From Daphnia carinata (lineage: Eukaryota; Arthropoda; Branchiopoda; Diplostraca; Daphniidae), in the NCBI RefSeq assembly GCF_022539665.2, contig NC_081333.1:1612001-1676000 (forward strand): a DNA stretch of 64,000 nucleotides. Reading direction: 5' to 3'. The notes under the pieces are model-generated. The model did no database searches. It was not told where the DNA came from and saw nothing but the letters and a program-made list of their open reading frames with translations. The translations under genes and the position numbers were made by a program. Below are positions 1 to 14,416 of this stretch, piece by piece. Within the stretch, counting starts at the first letter, position 1. Each line of letters opens with the position of its first letter.

Positions 1-2039
1 GGAAAGCTTTTCTCATTCAGCCTTTTTATGGTCATTATAGTTCTATTACCATTTGGTTGAAATCAGCGGTTAAAATCTTTAAAAATACACGGTAGTCATA
101 ACACAAGTGGTTTTTTTTCCAATTGTTATCGTACACCAGAAATTGAAACACGGTTTAAACGCAATCGTGACCGTCGACCTTGTTCCAAATACGAAACCAC
201 TTGATCCAGTCGTTAGATTTCAATACGCGTACACTCGTAGTTTTGTTCGATTTTCGTGCCTTTCCTTCAATTCGATCTCTGTGTTTGTCACAATTAGTTG
301 AATTTTTTGTTCTCCAATTATTACGGCTACGTGCTTTTCTCTTTTATTATTCACAGGCCTGGTCACAGCAACTAGTTATACTGGTTATCCAGTAATACAA
401 GAAAGCAACTTTCTCAGTTGATCCTAGCTGTTTTTTTAATTGAAACATTTAAGCAAATCAGTTTTGATTTACATTTTAATCAACACTTAAAATTGTCAGC
501 TTACTTCGCGGTAATGACTAAAACTTTCAGTGTCCTGTATACCTTGAGAATAAGTTGTCGACCGTCGTTCAAAAGCGTCTTGAATATTGTTGTGCTCAAC
601 AACCTCGGCTACCGATACAGCCTCCATTCTGTACTCAATGAATCTACATGGAAGGTCGCTCACGACTGTGACGATGGCGATTTACATTCATCATATCGAT
701 TGAATATTTCAAAGCTGCGTCACGAATTTCTTATACATCTTTTCTGAGTGGAAGGCGGGGGGAAAGGCTTAAAGCAATCATGTCAGAAATGCTGTCTTAT
801 ACTCATTTGCTATTTTGTTTTGTTTTAGTCATTATGTCAAGGATCACCACAAGGAAAAGATAAAGCGATTCTATTAGTCCTCCACTTTTGCTATTAAATC
901 CATCTTAATGAGGTCCGTGGGGGTAGTTGGGCCGATTTCAAATGTCTTATTAGACCTCCGGCGTACTATACTAATTGAACAATCATTTTTTAAGATACTT
1001 TGGCGTCATAGTCGTGAAAATGACAATATAAGGAAACCACAATAGGTATAAGTCGATATGGCTACCTTAATTGCTGTGGTATGCTCTATATTCTAGGGTA
1101 GCATGGTCATGTTAATTCTCACGCAGACGGCGCCAATCGTGCATGCATGGACAAGACTTTTTTTCCTATTTGTTTGCCCATTTTCAACAATGCTTGGCAA
1201 ATATAGAAGCTATGTCATAAAATCCGGATTTCTTCCTGTGGGTACCGGCGTATAGAATGGTACAATACAAATAGAATCATTGCACAATTTATGTCCTTAC
1301 ATCGTTATGGAATTGACATCAGTTGCAACGCACGCGGAGTCCTTGTCATGCCATCACGACCGCCTAATGAACATATGTCCAAAACTAAAACAAGAACAGC
1401 TAAAAACGCTTATGAATAATGATTCATTTCTTCGGGGATCATTTATGAAATATGAAATTGATATCGCAATGTTAAGTATTGCATTACCTTCATTTTTCAA
1501 TACCTGGAATTTTGGGAAATAAAAGCAGCAAGCTAGTGACATAAAGAGACGTTCCGTGTATAATCGAAACAACCAAATAAAAACAAACAAGCAAAACGAA
1601 AGGAAAACCTTCGTGCTTCACATGGCTAAAGTAGAAGGCTATATAGATGAAGGTTGAACTCAGCCGGCGAGACTTGACTGTGTGTTTTTTTTGTGTGTGC
1701 GTGGGTCGAGTTGCTCTTTGCTTTTGAATTTTTAAGGTGTTTTCCACTAGTTTTCTTTGCTTGCTTCTGTTTTACCAGCTTTTGCTTCCTATATCCTTTG
1801 TACATTTCCTTACATCCTTTTACGAAGAGGTGGAGCCAGTCCAGGTAAAGTGATGCTGCTTCCACAGGTCCATTTCAGCCAGTTGTTGTTCGAAACTTCT
1901 TGAAGCAACAAGATCCTTCTCACTTACGGACTACATTTCTTATCCGGTTGTCATTTGTTGTTTCAATAGCAAAAAAAATCACCAGTGGATATTTCAACTA
2001 GTGTCTTCCACACAATTCTTTTAACTGTAAAATTAAGCA
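1..2039. other. No gene recognised; upstream of the transporter gene
   Basis: This AT-rich stretch has only short open frames (the longest about 109 codons, at 418-747) that resemble nothing I know and show no exon-like continuation. It probably holds the promoter and 5' untranslated region of the transporter gene that starts at 2040. I see no RNA gene or convincing repeat. Confidence 0.5.
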
Positions 2040-4060
2040 ATGGGACGAGTGAAACGGATGAACAGTAATGTTGAAGCTACCGCAAATGACATGAGCGGGA
2101 GAAAAGTTAGTAGCCAGTGCGAACAACCATCCTTACCTCCGGATGGTGGACCTCACGCCTGGCTCATCGTTATCGCTAGTTTCCTGACGAACGGCATTGT
2201 CTTCGGCATCCACAATTGTTACGGCATCATCTACGTTCGACTTAGAACACATCTCGAACAAGCTGGAGTCAACGAAGCGGCCCTCAAAGCTTGCAAGTTC
2301 TTTTTTGTTCATTTTGCGCTGTCATATTATAATTCTTATTAATGCAGATCAATGTCATTTATGTCATTACAGCGCTGGTGGGATCTCTTTCAATTGGTAT
2401 GACTTTCTTTGTTTCTCCCATCGCCGGAATTCTGATCGACTCCATCGGATTGAGGAGGACGGCGGTTCTAGGTGGAGCCATTGCTACCATAGGCATGTTG
2501 GCTTCCTCATTTGCTCTAGCGCACGTAAGTGACATCGTCATTGTGTGTCCAGTTTTATTCGTGAAGATTAAAAGATCAAAACGTGCACAGGTAGAAGCGT
2601 TGTACCTAACTTACGGAGTACTATTCGGCGCTGGAACTTCGTTGGCTTACAATCCATCATTGGTGATTTTGGGACATTACTTCGAGAAACGTTTGGGATT
2701 TGTGAGCGGTTTGGTGACAGCCGGCAGTTCGGTTTTCACCTTCACGTTGCCCTTCTTTCTCGAATGCATTTTGGGCTTGGGATTGGAGGCCACGCTTCAA
2801 ATCCTTGCCGGAATGATGGGTCTCTTAATGATCTGCGCTCTCACTTTCGTGCCCAGACTAACGCCATCAGAAAACAAAGAAACAACGACTAATGTGGAAG
2901 GCAGTGCTGGTTGTTCGAGACTTTGGAAAAAGTACATTAATTTTTCCATCTGGAAAAATAAAAAGTACGTCATTTGGGCCATTGCCATCCCTATTGCCAT
3001 GCTCGGATATTTCGTCCCTTACGTTCATCTGGTGAGTGAGGATTATTTATTTTAGAGCCACCCAATTTTCATTAAAAATTCGGGATTGATAGGTCTCGTA
3101 TGTTAAAGACGTCCTACCGGAGGCAGATGGCAAAGTCTTGGTGCTTTGCATTGGCTTGTCATCCGGTGTTGGCCGATTGGTCTTTGGCAAAATCGGTGAT
3201 CATCCGAAAGTCAACAGAGTAATCCTTCAGCAAACGGCCTTTTTCTCCATCGGTGTTGTCACCATGTTATTGACACTTGCCAATTCATTCACCTGGTTCA
3301 TTGTCTTGTGTCTCCTTTTGGGCTTGTTTGATGGCTGCTTGATCGCTCTCGTCGGACCCATAGCCTTTGACTTTTGCGGACCGAAGAACGCTTCCCAAGC
3401 CATAGGTTTCTTATTGGGACTTCACTCGCTACCAATGACAACTGGCCCCACTGTCGCTGGTTCGTTTACTTTCGTACAACTTAACTTGGGCATTGCTTAA
3501 TTATATTTTTTGTGATTATTGCGAATAGGAGCGATGTACGGAGCGCTAAAAAGCTATCGCCTTCCATTTTTACTGGCAGGGTGTCCGTTGATCATTTGCG
3601 CGCTTATTATGCTCTTGATTCACAGGGTGAAAGACCAGCAAATCGACGATAACGAATCAACAGACATTGGAAATGATTCAACTAAGGGCAAATCAAGCGA
3701 AAATTCGGATGTCAATGGCAATGAGAATAGCCATGAGACAACTTCCTACGCTGTGCGCGCCGTTCCATACGAGGGATTTAAAGGTTTGTTGTAAATTTCA
3801 TTTTCAATAGAAACAAAAAACTGACCTAGTTTGGTGTTTCAGGTGGACGGGCTGTCTCGGACCATTCTTCCGGCATGGTTGTTGAAACAACTGTAGTACA
3901 AGGCTCTAATCGGAAGCCTGTCATGGCCGTCTCAAGCAACTGGTCTCCGGCTGTCGGGAGGTATCACGTCCCACCCACAGCGCATGCAACCATGGACCGT
4001 AGCGCCACCCCAGTTTTCCTAACTAGTTTCCAGAAAAACCCATCTGCCATATTATGGTGA
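2040..4060 (+). CDS. Monocarboxylate transporter-like protein (SLC16/MFS), six exons
   Basis: Predicted plasma-membrane transporter of the SLC16 branch of the major facilitator superfamily; members move lactate, pyruvate or other small substrates with protons, and the substrate here cannot be told. Exons are 2040-2292, 2373-2524, 2591-3031, 3093-3459, 3529-3783 and 3843-4060. They join in frame to 561 residues, usual for the family. The N-terminus carries PPDGGPHAW, matching the family signature before helix 1, followed by SLVGSLSIGM and many hydrophobic segments. A hydrophilic Asn/Asp/Ser-rich segment lies near the C-terminus (about 3620-3760). The start is the first ATG of the open frame, shortly before the signature. 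The first intron appears to use a GC donor (2293-2294), because only this choice restores the family sequence around the junction. The gene is followed by AATAAA at 4434. Confidence 0.85.
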
Positions 4061-4433
4061 AGAACGGTCCAGACGGGCGTACGTGATGTAAGGTTGGTCT
4101 CTTAAATGACGCTAAAAAGCGCACCGGTTAAGGAAGCCGATCGGCTGTTCTACCCCTTCCTATTAGTATCTATTGAAGATGAATTTTTAAAGATAGTATA
4201 TGCTGACACGCAACGGTTCTAGATAACAAATTGCGATTTCCGTATTAAGATTAAAGTGTTTTTTCACCCACGCCATCAAGCCAACCGCAATTATTTTTGT
4301 AAGACTCTTCCTTTTCTTGAAAGCGCTTCACCTTGTGCTGAATGTCAGCGCAAACCTATTTGTTGTTCCATTATTAATTATTGTGATTGGGATCTGTTAA
4401 TTAAGGTAACGTATATACAGAAAAGAGGTACGG

Positions 4434-4439
4434 AATAAA
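4434..4439 (+). terminator. Polyadenylation signal AATAAA of the transporter gene
   Basis: A canonical AATAAA lies about 375 bases after the transporter stop codon, in AT-rich sequence. Assignment is by position only. Confidence 0.5.
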
Positions 4440-5061
4440 ACTAAATGACATCATCAGTTGTCAAAGTTTTTCTTTTTCTTCTTTGAAATGGTTGACCTCC
4501 TGCCTATTTTTTTGAGCGGTTTTTGGTAAGTTATCTACACACCCTTTTGGTGTTACTGCTGTAAGACGCACCCAACCGAGACCAACCCTTTGGGCAAGAG
4601 TCAAACATGCTTGGAAACGAGGACATTTTAGCAATCAATTGCGACTCTTTCTGAAGTTGTTAATGGTAACACAAACCGGCGTGAAATACCTTCTGCACCT
4701 TTCACTGTGATTCCATCGAAGGAGAAATCTCGGCATTCAGATATCTGCGAGAAGCAAATTCTTGATGCAGAAATACCTGTTAAGTAACCTGCTTGACGGG
4801 ATCAGTTACGCAATCCCTGAACGTGCCCCGATTAATGGGCAATTTGGCGTTAAAGAACGAAACAAATTGGGTTACGGTAATATTGAGAAGCAATGTTTAT
4901 TAAATAAAATGGCATTTTTAAAAGACAACTTAACGCTTGAGCAGGTATGTACAATACGAGTTTTGGTAAATATAAATTTCTTTGATTTAGGTAAACATTG
5001 AAAGTATATACTATATGTTAACATTTTGCTCTGTAGTAACAAGTTGACTTATCCCGTTCAT
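4440..5061. other. Intergenic, nothing recognised
   Basis: A plus-strand open frame of about 79 codons at 4762-5001 ends beside a GT-like site, but its translation resembles no family I know and it has no partner exons. The stretch separates the transporter from the small minus-strand secreted-peptide gene. Confidence 0.4.
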
Positions 5062-5385
5062 TTAACCCCAGTAAGAATAAGGGTAGTAATTATAATACAA
5101 GGGTGGATAGTAATAAGGATAAGGTAGACCATAACCATAGCCATAGCCGTAACCGTACGGCAGGTAAGGATTGTAGAAATGTTCGCTAGTTTTCAAATCA
5201 GCCTCGTCCGTTTTTGCGCTTACTGTCTCTGCTGGTGGTTTGGGGGATTCTTCGCTCACAGGCATGCAAGTGACCACAGCGATCAATAAGGCAAAGATGA
5301 TCTATTTGCCAAATTATCGATAAGTTAAAGCCAAATTTGTAATCAAGAAAAATCCGAAGGCAAGAAGACTTACCAGAATTTTCAT
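5062..5385 (-). CDS. Small secreted Tyr/Gly/Pro-rich protein, two exons
   Basis: Two exons on the minus strand, 5374-5385 (four codons) and 5062-5301, join in frame to about 83 residues. The first codons give MKIL and continue into IIFALLIAVVTCMP, a clear signal peptide with likely cleavage after the Cys-Met-Pro region. The mature part starts with a Ser/Glu/Lys/Pro-rich acidic segment. It ends in a striking aromatic tail: GYGYGYGYG, then runs of Pro-Tyr and Tyr-Tyr up to a final SYWG. Tails like this occur in arthropod structural, cuticular and shell-associated secreted proteins and in some antimicrobial peptides, but I recognise no specific family. The splice junction (CTG then gtaagt, acceptor at 5302-5303) is canonical, which supports a real gene despite its size. 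Confidence 0.7.
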
Positions 5386-6298
5386 TTTCGGTCTTCGTTT
5401 GCCGTTACGTTAGGCTCTTACTGGTGGTTAGGTATAGACTGTTTGACGAGAAACACGTACTGGGCCATTTTATACATCTTACCAAAGCGCAGCTTTAGTC
5501 ATCGGATAGTCCATATTTGGGGTCAAACGGGAAAGCAGCAGAAGCATGAGAACCGTCGAGAACCCGTACTGAAAACCAAGGCCAATTGCCTTTTTTGCCA
5601 AACATTACACTTTAGTCCCACTTTCACTTTCTCCTTGCCAAGTTGTCCGCTAATGATTGAATGCAAATCATTGAAGTTTTATTGGTATTCACGGGAAAGA
5701 CCTGCAAAAACAAAGTTACACCCAAAAGAAAAAGGCGTGTTTATAATGGCGGCCTAGCTGTGAGCAACGTGAATTTCGCAATAGTTGTTATTCTTATCTT
5801 ATGAGTTTCTCTAAACGATCTCGAAAATATATTACTCTAAAATTTAAGTAAATCTCTGAAAAATTGCGTCACAAACGAAAAAACCTATCAAGTTGTCAGC
5901 AACCTTAGTTGCGGGCATTCTGTTGGGCTGCAAATAAACGCTATTAGCCAATATTATAGTTCAAAATACTTTTTAATACGTAGTAATGTAAATTCGAAAT
6001 CATTTTGTTACTGTAAGCCATAGGTAGGATTAGTTGTAGTAGTAGCGCCTACCGCTAGATGCTCTACTTTGTAGCAGACGAAAACGAATCTGTGGATTTA
6101 CGGCATGCCGACAAAATTGTTTGATGGTTTAAAATGGGAATTTCAGTATTATTGTTTTAAGATTTCTGTTAACTATAAGGACGTTTTTAAATTAATGTCA
6201 CCTTTCGCGTGACGACTTAGAAAATCTGCGTTGCTTGTATGAGAGCGTGTTTAGTTGTATTTTAAGTAAGCATCGTTTCAATAGAATTCGGCTGAAAT
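5386..6298. other. Intergenic, divergent upstream region of the secreted-peptide gene and PGAP1
   Basis: About 900 AT-rich bases between two divergently transcribed genes. A plus-strand open frame at 5443-5757 has no recognisable product. No RNA gene or repeat was noted. It probably contains both promoters. Confidence 0.4.
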
Positions 6299-9200
6299 AT
6301 GAAGAAGAAGACTGCATTGAAATTGTTGTCTGGCGCGCTTCTTCTTTTTGCCTTCGTCCAAGGAATTCGGCGCTTTGTCTTCGATTTGGAAGATAACAAA
6401 TGTGAAATGACCTTCATGTTTGAATATCCTCAGTACATTGTAAATTCATAAATTCTATTATAAATATTTATATTTCTGTAAATTTTACATTGGTATTTTA
6501 GAAACTTAACTTGAAGGAGCTCAGTTCAACCAAGTTCCCTCATTACAACTTATTTGTGTATGGTGAAGGAGAGCAAGCTGCAAAGTATAAAAAGGGTCAA
6601 TTTACTGGTATACCAGTCCTTTTTATACCAGGAAATGCTGGATCATATAAGCAAGGTGATATTTTCATTACTATAAACTGTTTACAAAAAGAAATAATGG
6701 AATATGTGATTTCTGCAGTACGCTCTCTTGCTTCATATGCTTATCGTAAATCTTTGGATTCACACAAGCATTTTCACTTTGATTTTTTCACTATTGATTT
6801 TAATGAAGAGCTGTCTGCTTTGTATGGTGGTATTCTCAACCAACAAACTGCATATGCAAATCATTGTATAAAAAGCATCCAGCTTCTCTACAAGAACATT
6901 GATCAAAGACAAAAATCACTTCTCATAATTGGCCATTCAATGGTAAAAAGCTTGAAAATTCCTATTACTGAAATGGTTGTTATGATGAGAACTTTTTCTC
7001 TTTGTTGCTCCAGGGTGGAATGGTTGCTAAAGCAGTTTATAAAGAAATGGATTTTGACTTAAATCAAATAAACACCATAATAACCCTGGCTACTCCTCAT
7101 CGAAGACCTGTCGTATCCTTAGACGAAGACATGACGAATTTTTATCGACAAACTAATCAGTTCTGGCAAGAATCGACCACCCGGACAAAAAACGTTGCTT
7201 TAGCTTCGATTGGTGGAGCTGACCGAGATATTCAAGTACGATCTGGGCTGACAGCTGCACATTCACCAACCATCAACGTACTGGTAATATTACCCTTTGA
7301 ACTCTCGAGATCGTACAAAATTGTTTAGTAAAAATTCTTGCGTGATTTCGATACGTTAGACAACTGAAATACCAACAGTTTGGCTTGCAACGGACCACCT
7401 GTGTATAGGTATAAAAACATTTATTATGCATCCAAGCCAGTGTGTAAATAGTAATATAGTATCCAGTATGGTGTAAACAGGTTGTTTCGGCGGTAGTACG
7501 TGTTCTGTTTGATATGGTGGATTCTTCAAATCAGAATTGGGTTGAACCTGTTGCTATTCGCGAGGAAATTTTACGGTATCATTTGATCCAGGTAATTATT
7601 TGTTTGTGAATAAAAATATAGATATTTTACTCATTTATATTTTTGCTCTTCTAAATGCACGTAAAAGCACCCTGGAGGGAAAAGCTTTAAAGATTTCCAA
7701 AGTGCAAAAGAGGTACAGTTTGATCCTGATGGACAGTGGCGAGAGGTCGTTGCTCCCCGTTTTACTGCTAGTCCTCAAGCAGAAGACAAGAGTAATAGCT
7801 ATTTCATGATCCCAATAGTTGACAACGCTTTTCGGGATCGGTTAACTGCCATAGCGTCGGGATTATCCATTAAATATTGGGTTTTTGGATGCGTTGCCAT
7901 GTCTTGGAAGAACAATGCCAGATTCTGGTATTTTCCTCTTATATCTACTTTTTTAGGTTTGTTCAGGACTAAAATAATATTTTGTTCCGTATAGTGAGCG
8001 AGGAATCGATTTATCACATCACACTGTACTTTTGCCCAACATCGGAGATTTTGTTAAGCGAAAATTCGTCACCCTTGATTTGGTCAGTCTCAAAGAAAAG
8101 GGTTTTTCTCACGTCATTTTAAATATTCCTAGAAATTATCAAAAGGTATTTGCATTTTTGTAAACGCCTACTTTAAAAGCGAGTTTTAACATTTTTGTTT
8201 GGTTATAGGCGTCTGTTCTGGTTGATGTGTACCGTGCTTCACACAGAAATCTTGAAATTCGCTTCCCATTCAAAAGTTACATTCCTTTTGCTTCTATTGC
8301 TGAAGTAGTTGTGCCAAGCGATACGCTTTCATTCAGCATATCGCTGCCAGACCTAAATAGGTCTTGGCAGTCTATCGTTCTCAAGCCAAGTGGAAAGAAT
8401 TGTCCTTCACAAAATAATGCTCTTATCCGGAAAGTGGTGCCATGGTCTCATGAAAGCCAGTACTTTTTGACAAATCAGAGCTTCTCGCTTCATCTTCATG
8501 CTCCTAAAGCTCCGGTGGATAGTGAATATGATTCCGTTCATCTACAATTGATCAATCCAAATCCACAATGCGCTTTCGTTATAGAGTATGGAAATGTTTT
8601 CCGTTTTAGATCATTTTGTCTTTAAATGAGAAACCTATAATTTTTTTGAATTAGAATTTCGACCGACTGGATTGGTATGTGGGCTCAATTAGCCCGCTTT
8701 TACTCACCGATCCTTTTGCCGTTGGTTTTCGCAATTTATTTACATTGTTTCGCAAAACAACTAAAGGAGAAGCAATTTGGAAACGGTGTTTCATCAACAT
8801 CATCGTGCCTTTTAGAAATGCCAATCATTAAATTAGCGCTCATTCCTGAAGCATTTTCGATTCTGTTAGGGTAATGTTTGCTTCCTTCAATGCAATCGTT
8901 TGTGCAAAAACTTTATGTTGAAGTAACGAAAATTGTTTGTTTTTCCAGATTTTTTGACTCGTTGCATCTGCCGCAATGGCCATCTTTCTCCTCAGATGAA
9001 TTTATTCTGCGAGATGATGGACTCGGCTTCCCGTTTATGTACTTGCTACTTGGAATAGTTGCTTGGTGTTTGGCAATCATATTATCCCTTCTCTTCTGGC
9101 TTGGAGTATCTGCAGGGGGCAATATTCTACACAGTTTCTTAATCCGGTAATTGCTCTAGTATCTCGTCGAATTGCATGTTTGTGTCTATCAATTTCACGC

Positions 9201-10230
9201 CTTGTTATGTGTTATTTTTTACATTATTTTTCCTAGTTATTTGAGAGGTTCCTATGGAATTTCGCTGATTGTGGCAGAAGTAGTAGCGATCGGTCTATCA
9301 CGAATACCTTTATTCATATCTGTGGCTCTCGTTGCAATTGCATCCAGTACCTGCGGATCCCTAGCGCTATTTCTTGGATTGGCAGTTTGCATCTGGAAGG
9401 TTACAACAATTCAATTATTAACAGTTCATGACTTCTATAGGAATCTACGACCCTAATTTTTACCATCGAACAACATGTGCATAAGCACCGAAAATGATTG
9501 TCAATGTGGTACCTAACTGCTGCTGATGTAAAATTTTAAATACGCCAGCGTCAGTTGCGCATTGGCCATCACGTTAAGTACCCCATAAACCACCATGTTC
9601 TGTGTTGAAAGACAAATCGCAGGGCGAGAAAAACTAGCATCAAACACCCGTGTAAATGAGTTTTTATTTACTCTTTCAGTTGTTCGGCTATTACGAGGAT
9701 GAGTTGGAGTCGATGTTGAGTGATGAAGAAAACCAAGAAGTAGATGACGACTTTCATATTAACACAACTATATCTTTGCTGTGGCTTTGCACTGCTTTTC
9801 TCAGTGTTCCAACCCTTATTATCTGGAGCAAAAGCCCAGAGTAATACTTTAGTGCAGAAACAATTTACATTCTCTTAACAAAAACTTTCATCTCATCTTT
9901 TACCTTACAGTTTGACTCTACCAAATGATTATTGGCTGGTCCCTAGTTTTGTCTGGAGTATCTCGGGAATAATGATTTGGCAAAATTCGGCGGCAGTTCA
10001 GGAAAAGTACATATTTTTTTCTAATTTAATCTATTAATTACCTATACTTTGATGTAATATTTACTTTTCTTTTCATTAATTCAAGGTCCGCCTCTTACGG
10101 TCGCGTGGGTAATGTGGTCTCCATGCTTTCCCTGTTGCTTCTAGCGTTTGGCTTAGTCTCGATTTATCGAATCCCTTATTTCGTTACTGCCGCGATCGCC
10201 ATATACGCTGTAGCCAAGTATTTCATGTGA
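6299..10230 (+). CDS. PGAP1: GPI inositol-deacylase (PGAP1), 15 exons
   Basis: ER-membrane lipase that removes the acyl chain from the inositol of newly attached GPI anchors, which allows export of GPI-anchored proteins. Exons: 6299-6439, 6502-6655, 6719-6942, 7014-7283, 7360-7408, 7467-7591, 7668-7927, 7995-8145, 8209-8585, 8655-8870, 8949-9146, 9237-9399, 9680-9840, 9911-10006 and 10086-10230. They sum to 909 residues, close to the 922 of human. The N-terminus has a Lys-rich start and a hydrophobic anchor, then IPVLFIPGNAGSYKQ. The lipase nucleophile motif GHSMGG is completed across the junction at 6942/7014, and LATPHRRP follows. The C-terminal half holds several hydrophobic membrane segments. 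Exon borders near 8585 and 9399 were chosen to keep phase and are less certain than the rest. AATAAA lies at 10307. Confidence 0.93.
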
Positions 10231-10306
10231 CAGTGAGATATGGAAGGAAGAGGTTTTGTTACGTTGGTTTTAGTGCTTCATCAAATTGTCACTACCTGCT
10301 TCAAGT

Positions 10307-10312
10307 AATAAA
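10307..10312 (+). terminator. Polyadenylation signal AATAAA of PGAP1
   Basis: Canonical AATAAA about 77 bases after the PGAP1 stop codon. Assignment is by position. Confidence 0.6.
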
Positions 10313-10772
10313 ATAACAAGAAGATTAGGAGCTTTTTTTCTGCAGTACAGAGATGGTTGCTGTTCTTGTTCACGTTCGTAAACTATTTGAAGTAGCCTAC
10401 TAAGTAAGGTGATTTCCTAATTGCAAGAAGCCATGTAATGTACCAAATGCCATAAGCATAAAATCGGATGTTGGCTAAGAAATTTTGTATAATTTCCGCC
10501 TGAGCTAATCGATCCCGTTTGAAATACAAATGAAAATAAATTAACATTATAAATGCGAACTAAGGCAATTATCGATAGTTAAGCGATTGATTATCGAATC
10601 TTTTGTAAATTCAGACGACGGCACTTACTGAAAAGAAATATGAAAGTTGGGCGATTGGTACTGGGTGAAAAACAAAACAAAACCGAGTGAGAAAACCTAA
10701 AACCGCGTTAATTCCCCTCTAGATTCGGGGAGTTCTAATTATTCGCGAAGGTTTCGTTTTGGCGTTTGTGAA
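10313..10772. other. Intergenic between PGAP1 and the P450 gene
   Basis: About 460 AT-rich bases with no open frame or motif that I can assign. It probably carries the P450 promoter. Confidence 0.4.
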
Positions 10773-12902
<2,130 letters not shown>

Positions 12903-12949
12903 TGCAATGAAGCTGATCATGTAATTAACACATTCACGGTTGTCCCAAT

Positions 12950-14416
12950 TCAAGCTACAAGTTTTTCTTTAAAGGTCAAACGAGGCCGCTTGTCATCTCT
13001 GACTTTCATCGGTTCGGCTATAAATGGTCCTGAGGTTGTTTTCACAATTACTGTCTTTTCATCAACACTCTTTCTTTTTAGTAATGACTTCAGTTCTGGT
13101 GATGCCTTTTTTCGATTGGATAATTCAATAGACAATTTCGAGGAGCTGTTGCGGGCTTCAGCGCTAAGCGGCTTAATATCTTTCTGCATAGACAAGCTCG
13201 GGTTTTTTTCGGTCCATGCAGACAGGCACGTGATGCGACAAGTCGAGTCCACTTGAGTCACTAAAAATGGTTCTCCAGTTATTTCCTAAATAAGAAATGA
13301 AACAATTGTTTTCCTTCCATTGCACACTTGAACATTTGTTAGCTCTTACGGGAATGCGCCACAGTTTGATAAATCCATCGTTAGACGCTGTGACCAAATG
13401 AAGGTCTTCGGAAATGTTGAGCTTTGTAACGGCCGCCGCCTTTACTCTCTTCTCATGGGCTTTGAATTGAGATACAAGCTTTCGTTGTGTGACAGAATGG
13501 GATTCAATATTAGGCCCTTCTCCCCCGATAAGCAAGGTATCTTCCTATCAAGAAAATTACATTGGTAACATTTGCCTAGGCTAAAGATAATAACCAAAGC
13601 TCACATTAAAAAACAATACAAAGTTGACTCTGCTTTTGAAATCAACAGTGTGTTTAACTCCAGCAGACTTAACTTCATAAATGTTTGCATTTGTGTTGAT
13701 GCATACAGCCCACACAGTTCCTTCAGGGCTCCATTTGACTGAATCAGCAACAGCTTTGATATTTGTGACATATGCTGTCCTGCCTTTGATAAGATTCCAT
13801 GTTTTCATGGCTCTGTCTTTCCCGACACTGATTGCCAACTTTCCAGATGGATGAATTGAGAGCGCAGTAACTCCACCAGGATGAGCTTTGAGTGTTTTTT
13901 CACAGTTCCATGTTTTGGTATTCCAGACACAGATATTTCCATCATCACTCCCACTGAACAGATAACTTTGTTGGAAGAAATCCAGGCAGGTTATGGTACC
14001 TTTGGAAACAATTGATATTTACTAGAACATAATAGACTTTGTTTTGTTTGTGTTTTTCTCTGTAAAACACTGATTCATACCATTGTGTTGTTGGAGAAAG
14101 CCATATTCAGAACGAGTTTTCAAATTGAAAAGTCGAATGGATTCATCAGTACTTCCTGAAGCTAAGAATTGTTTGCAAGTAGCAACTGAGCGGATACTAC
14201 CACAGTGGCTATGATTGGTAAAGCTGGGGGCAAAACTTAATCCCTACAAAATTCAAAAATGTCAAACAACCATAGAGAGGAAAAATGATAATTACTTACT
14301 CCTTCTGCATTTCTTTGTAATCTAAATCCTAGGTTAAATTCCTCGTAAGTCCCAACAAGAACTTCTAAGTTGGGCTGAGCATCAGGAACACGTGCATCTT
14401 CAACTGAGACCACCAT
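12950..14416 (-). CDS. PAK1IP1: PAK1-interacting protein 1 (WD40, 60S ribosome assembly factor), five exons
   Basis: Nucleolar WD40 protein related to yeast Mak11; it takes part in 60S ribosomal subunit assembly and binds PAK kinase in vertebrates. Exons in transcript order: 14300-14416, 14081-14243, 13605-13999, 13350-13544 and 12950-13285, joining to 401 residues (human 392). The N-terminus has VGTYEEFNLGF as in orthologues. WD-type repeats follow, with ASGSTDESI, SGSDDGNICVW, HPSGKLAISVGKD, KTWNLIKGR and TASNDGFIKLW. The C-terminal tail is Lys/Arg-rich and ends KEKLVA, typical of the nucleolar tail of this family. The gene is convergent with the P450 gene, the coding ends being 47 bases apart, and divergent from SF3B1. 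Confidence 0.92.

Noticed and set aside
418-747. 109-codon open frame near the window start
   Set aside because: No recognisable family, no splice partner and AT-rich surroundings; a frame of this length can occur by chance.
4762-5001. 79-codon frame ending at a donor-like site
   Set aside because: The translation resembles no known protein and no neighbouring exons continue it.
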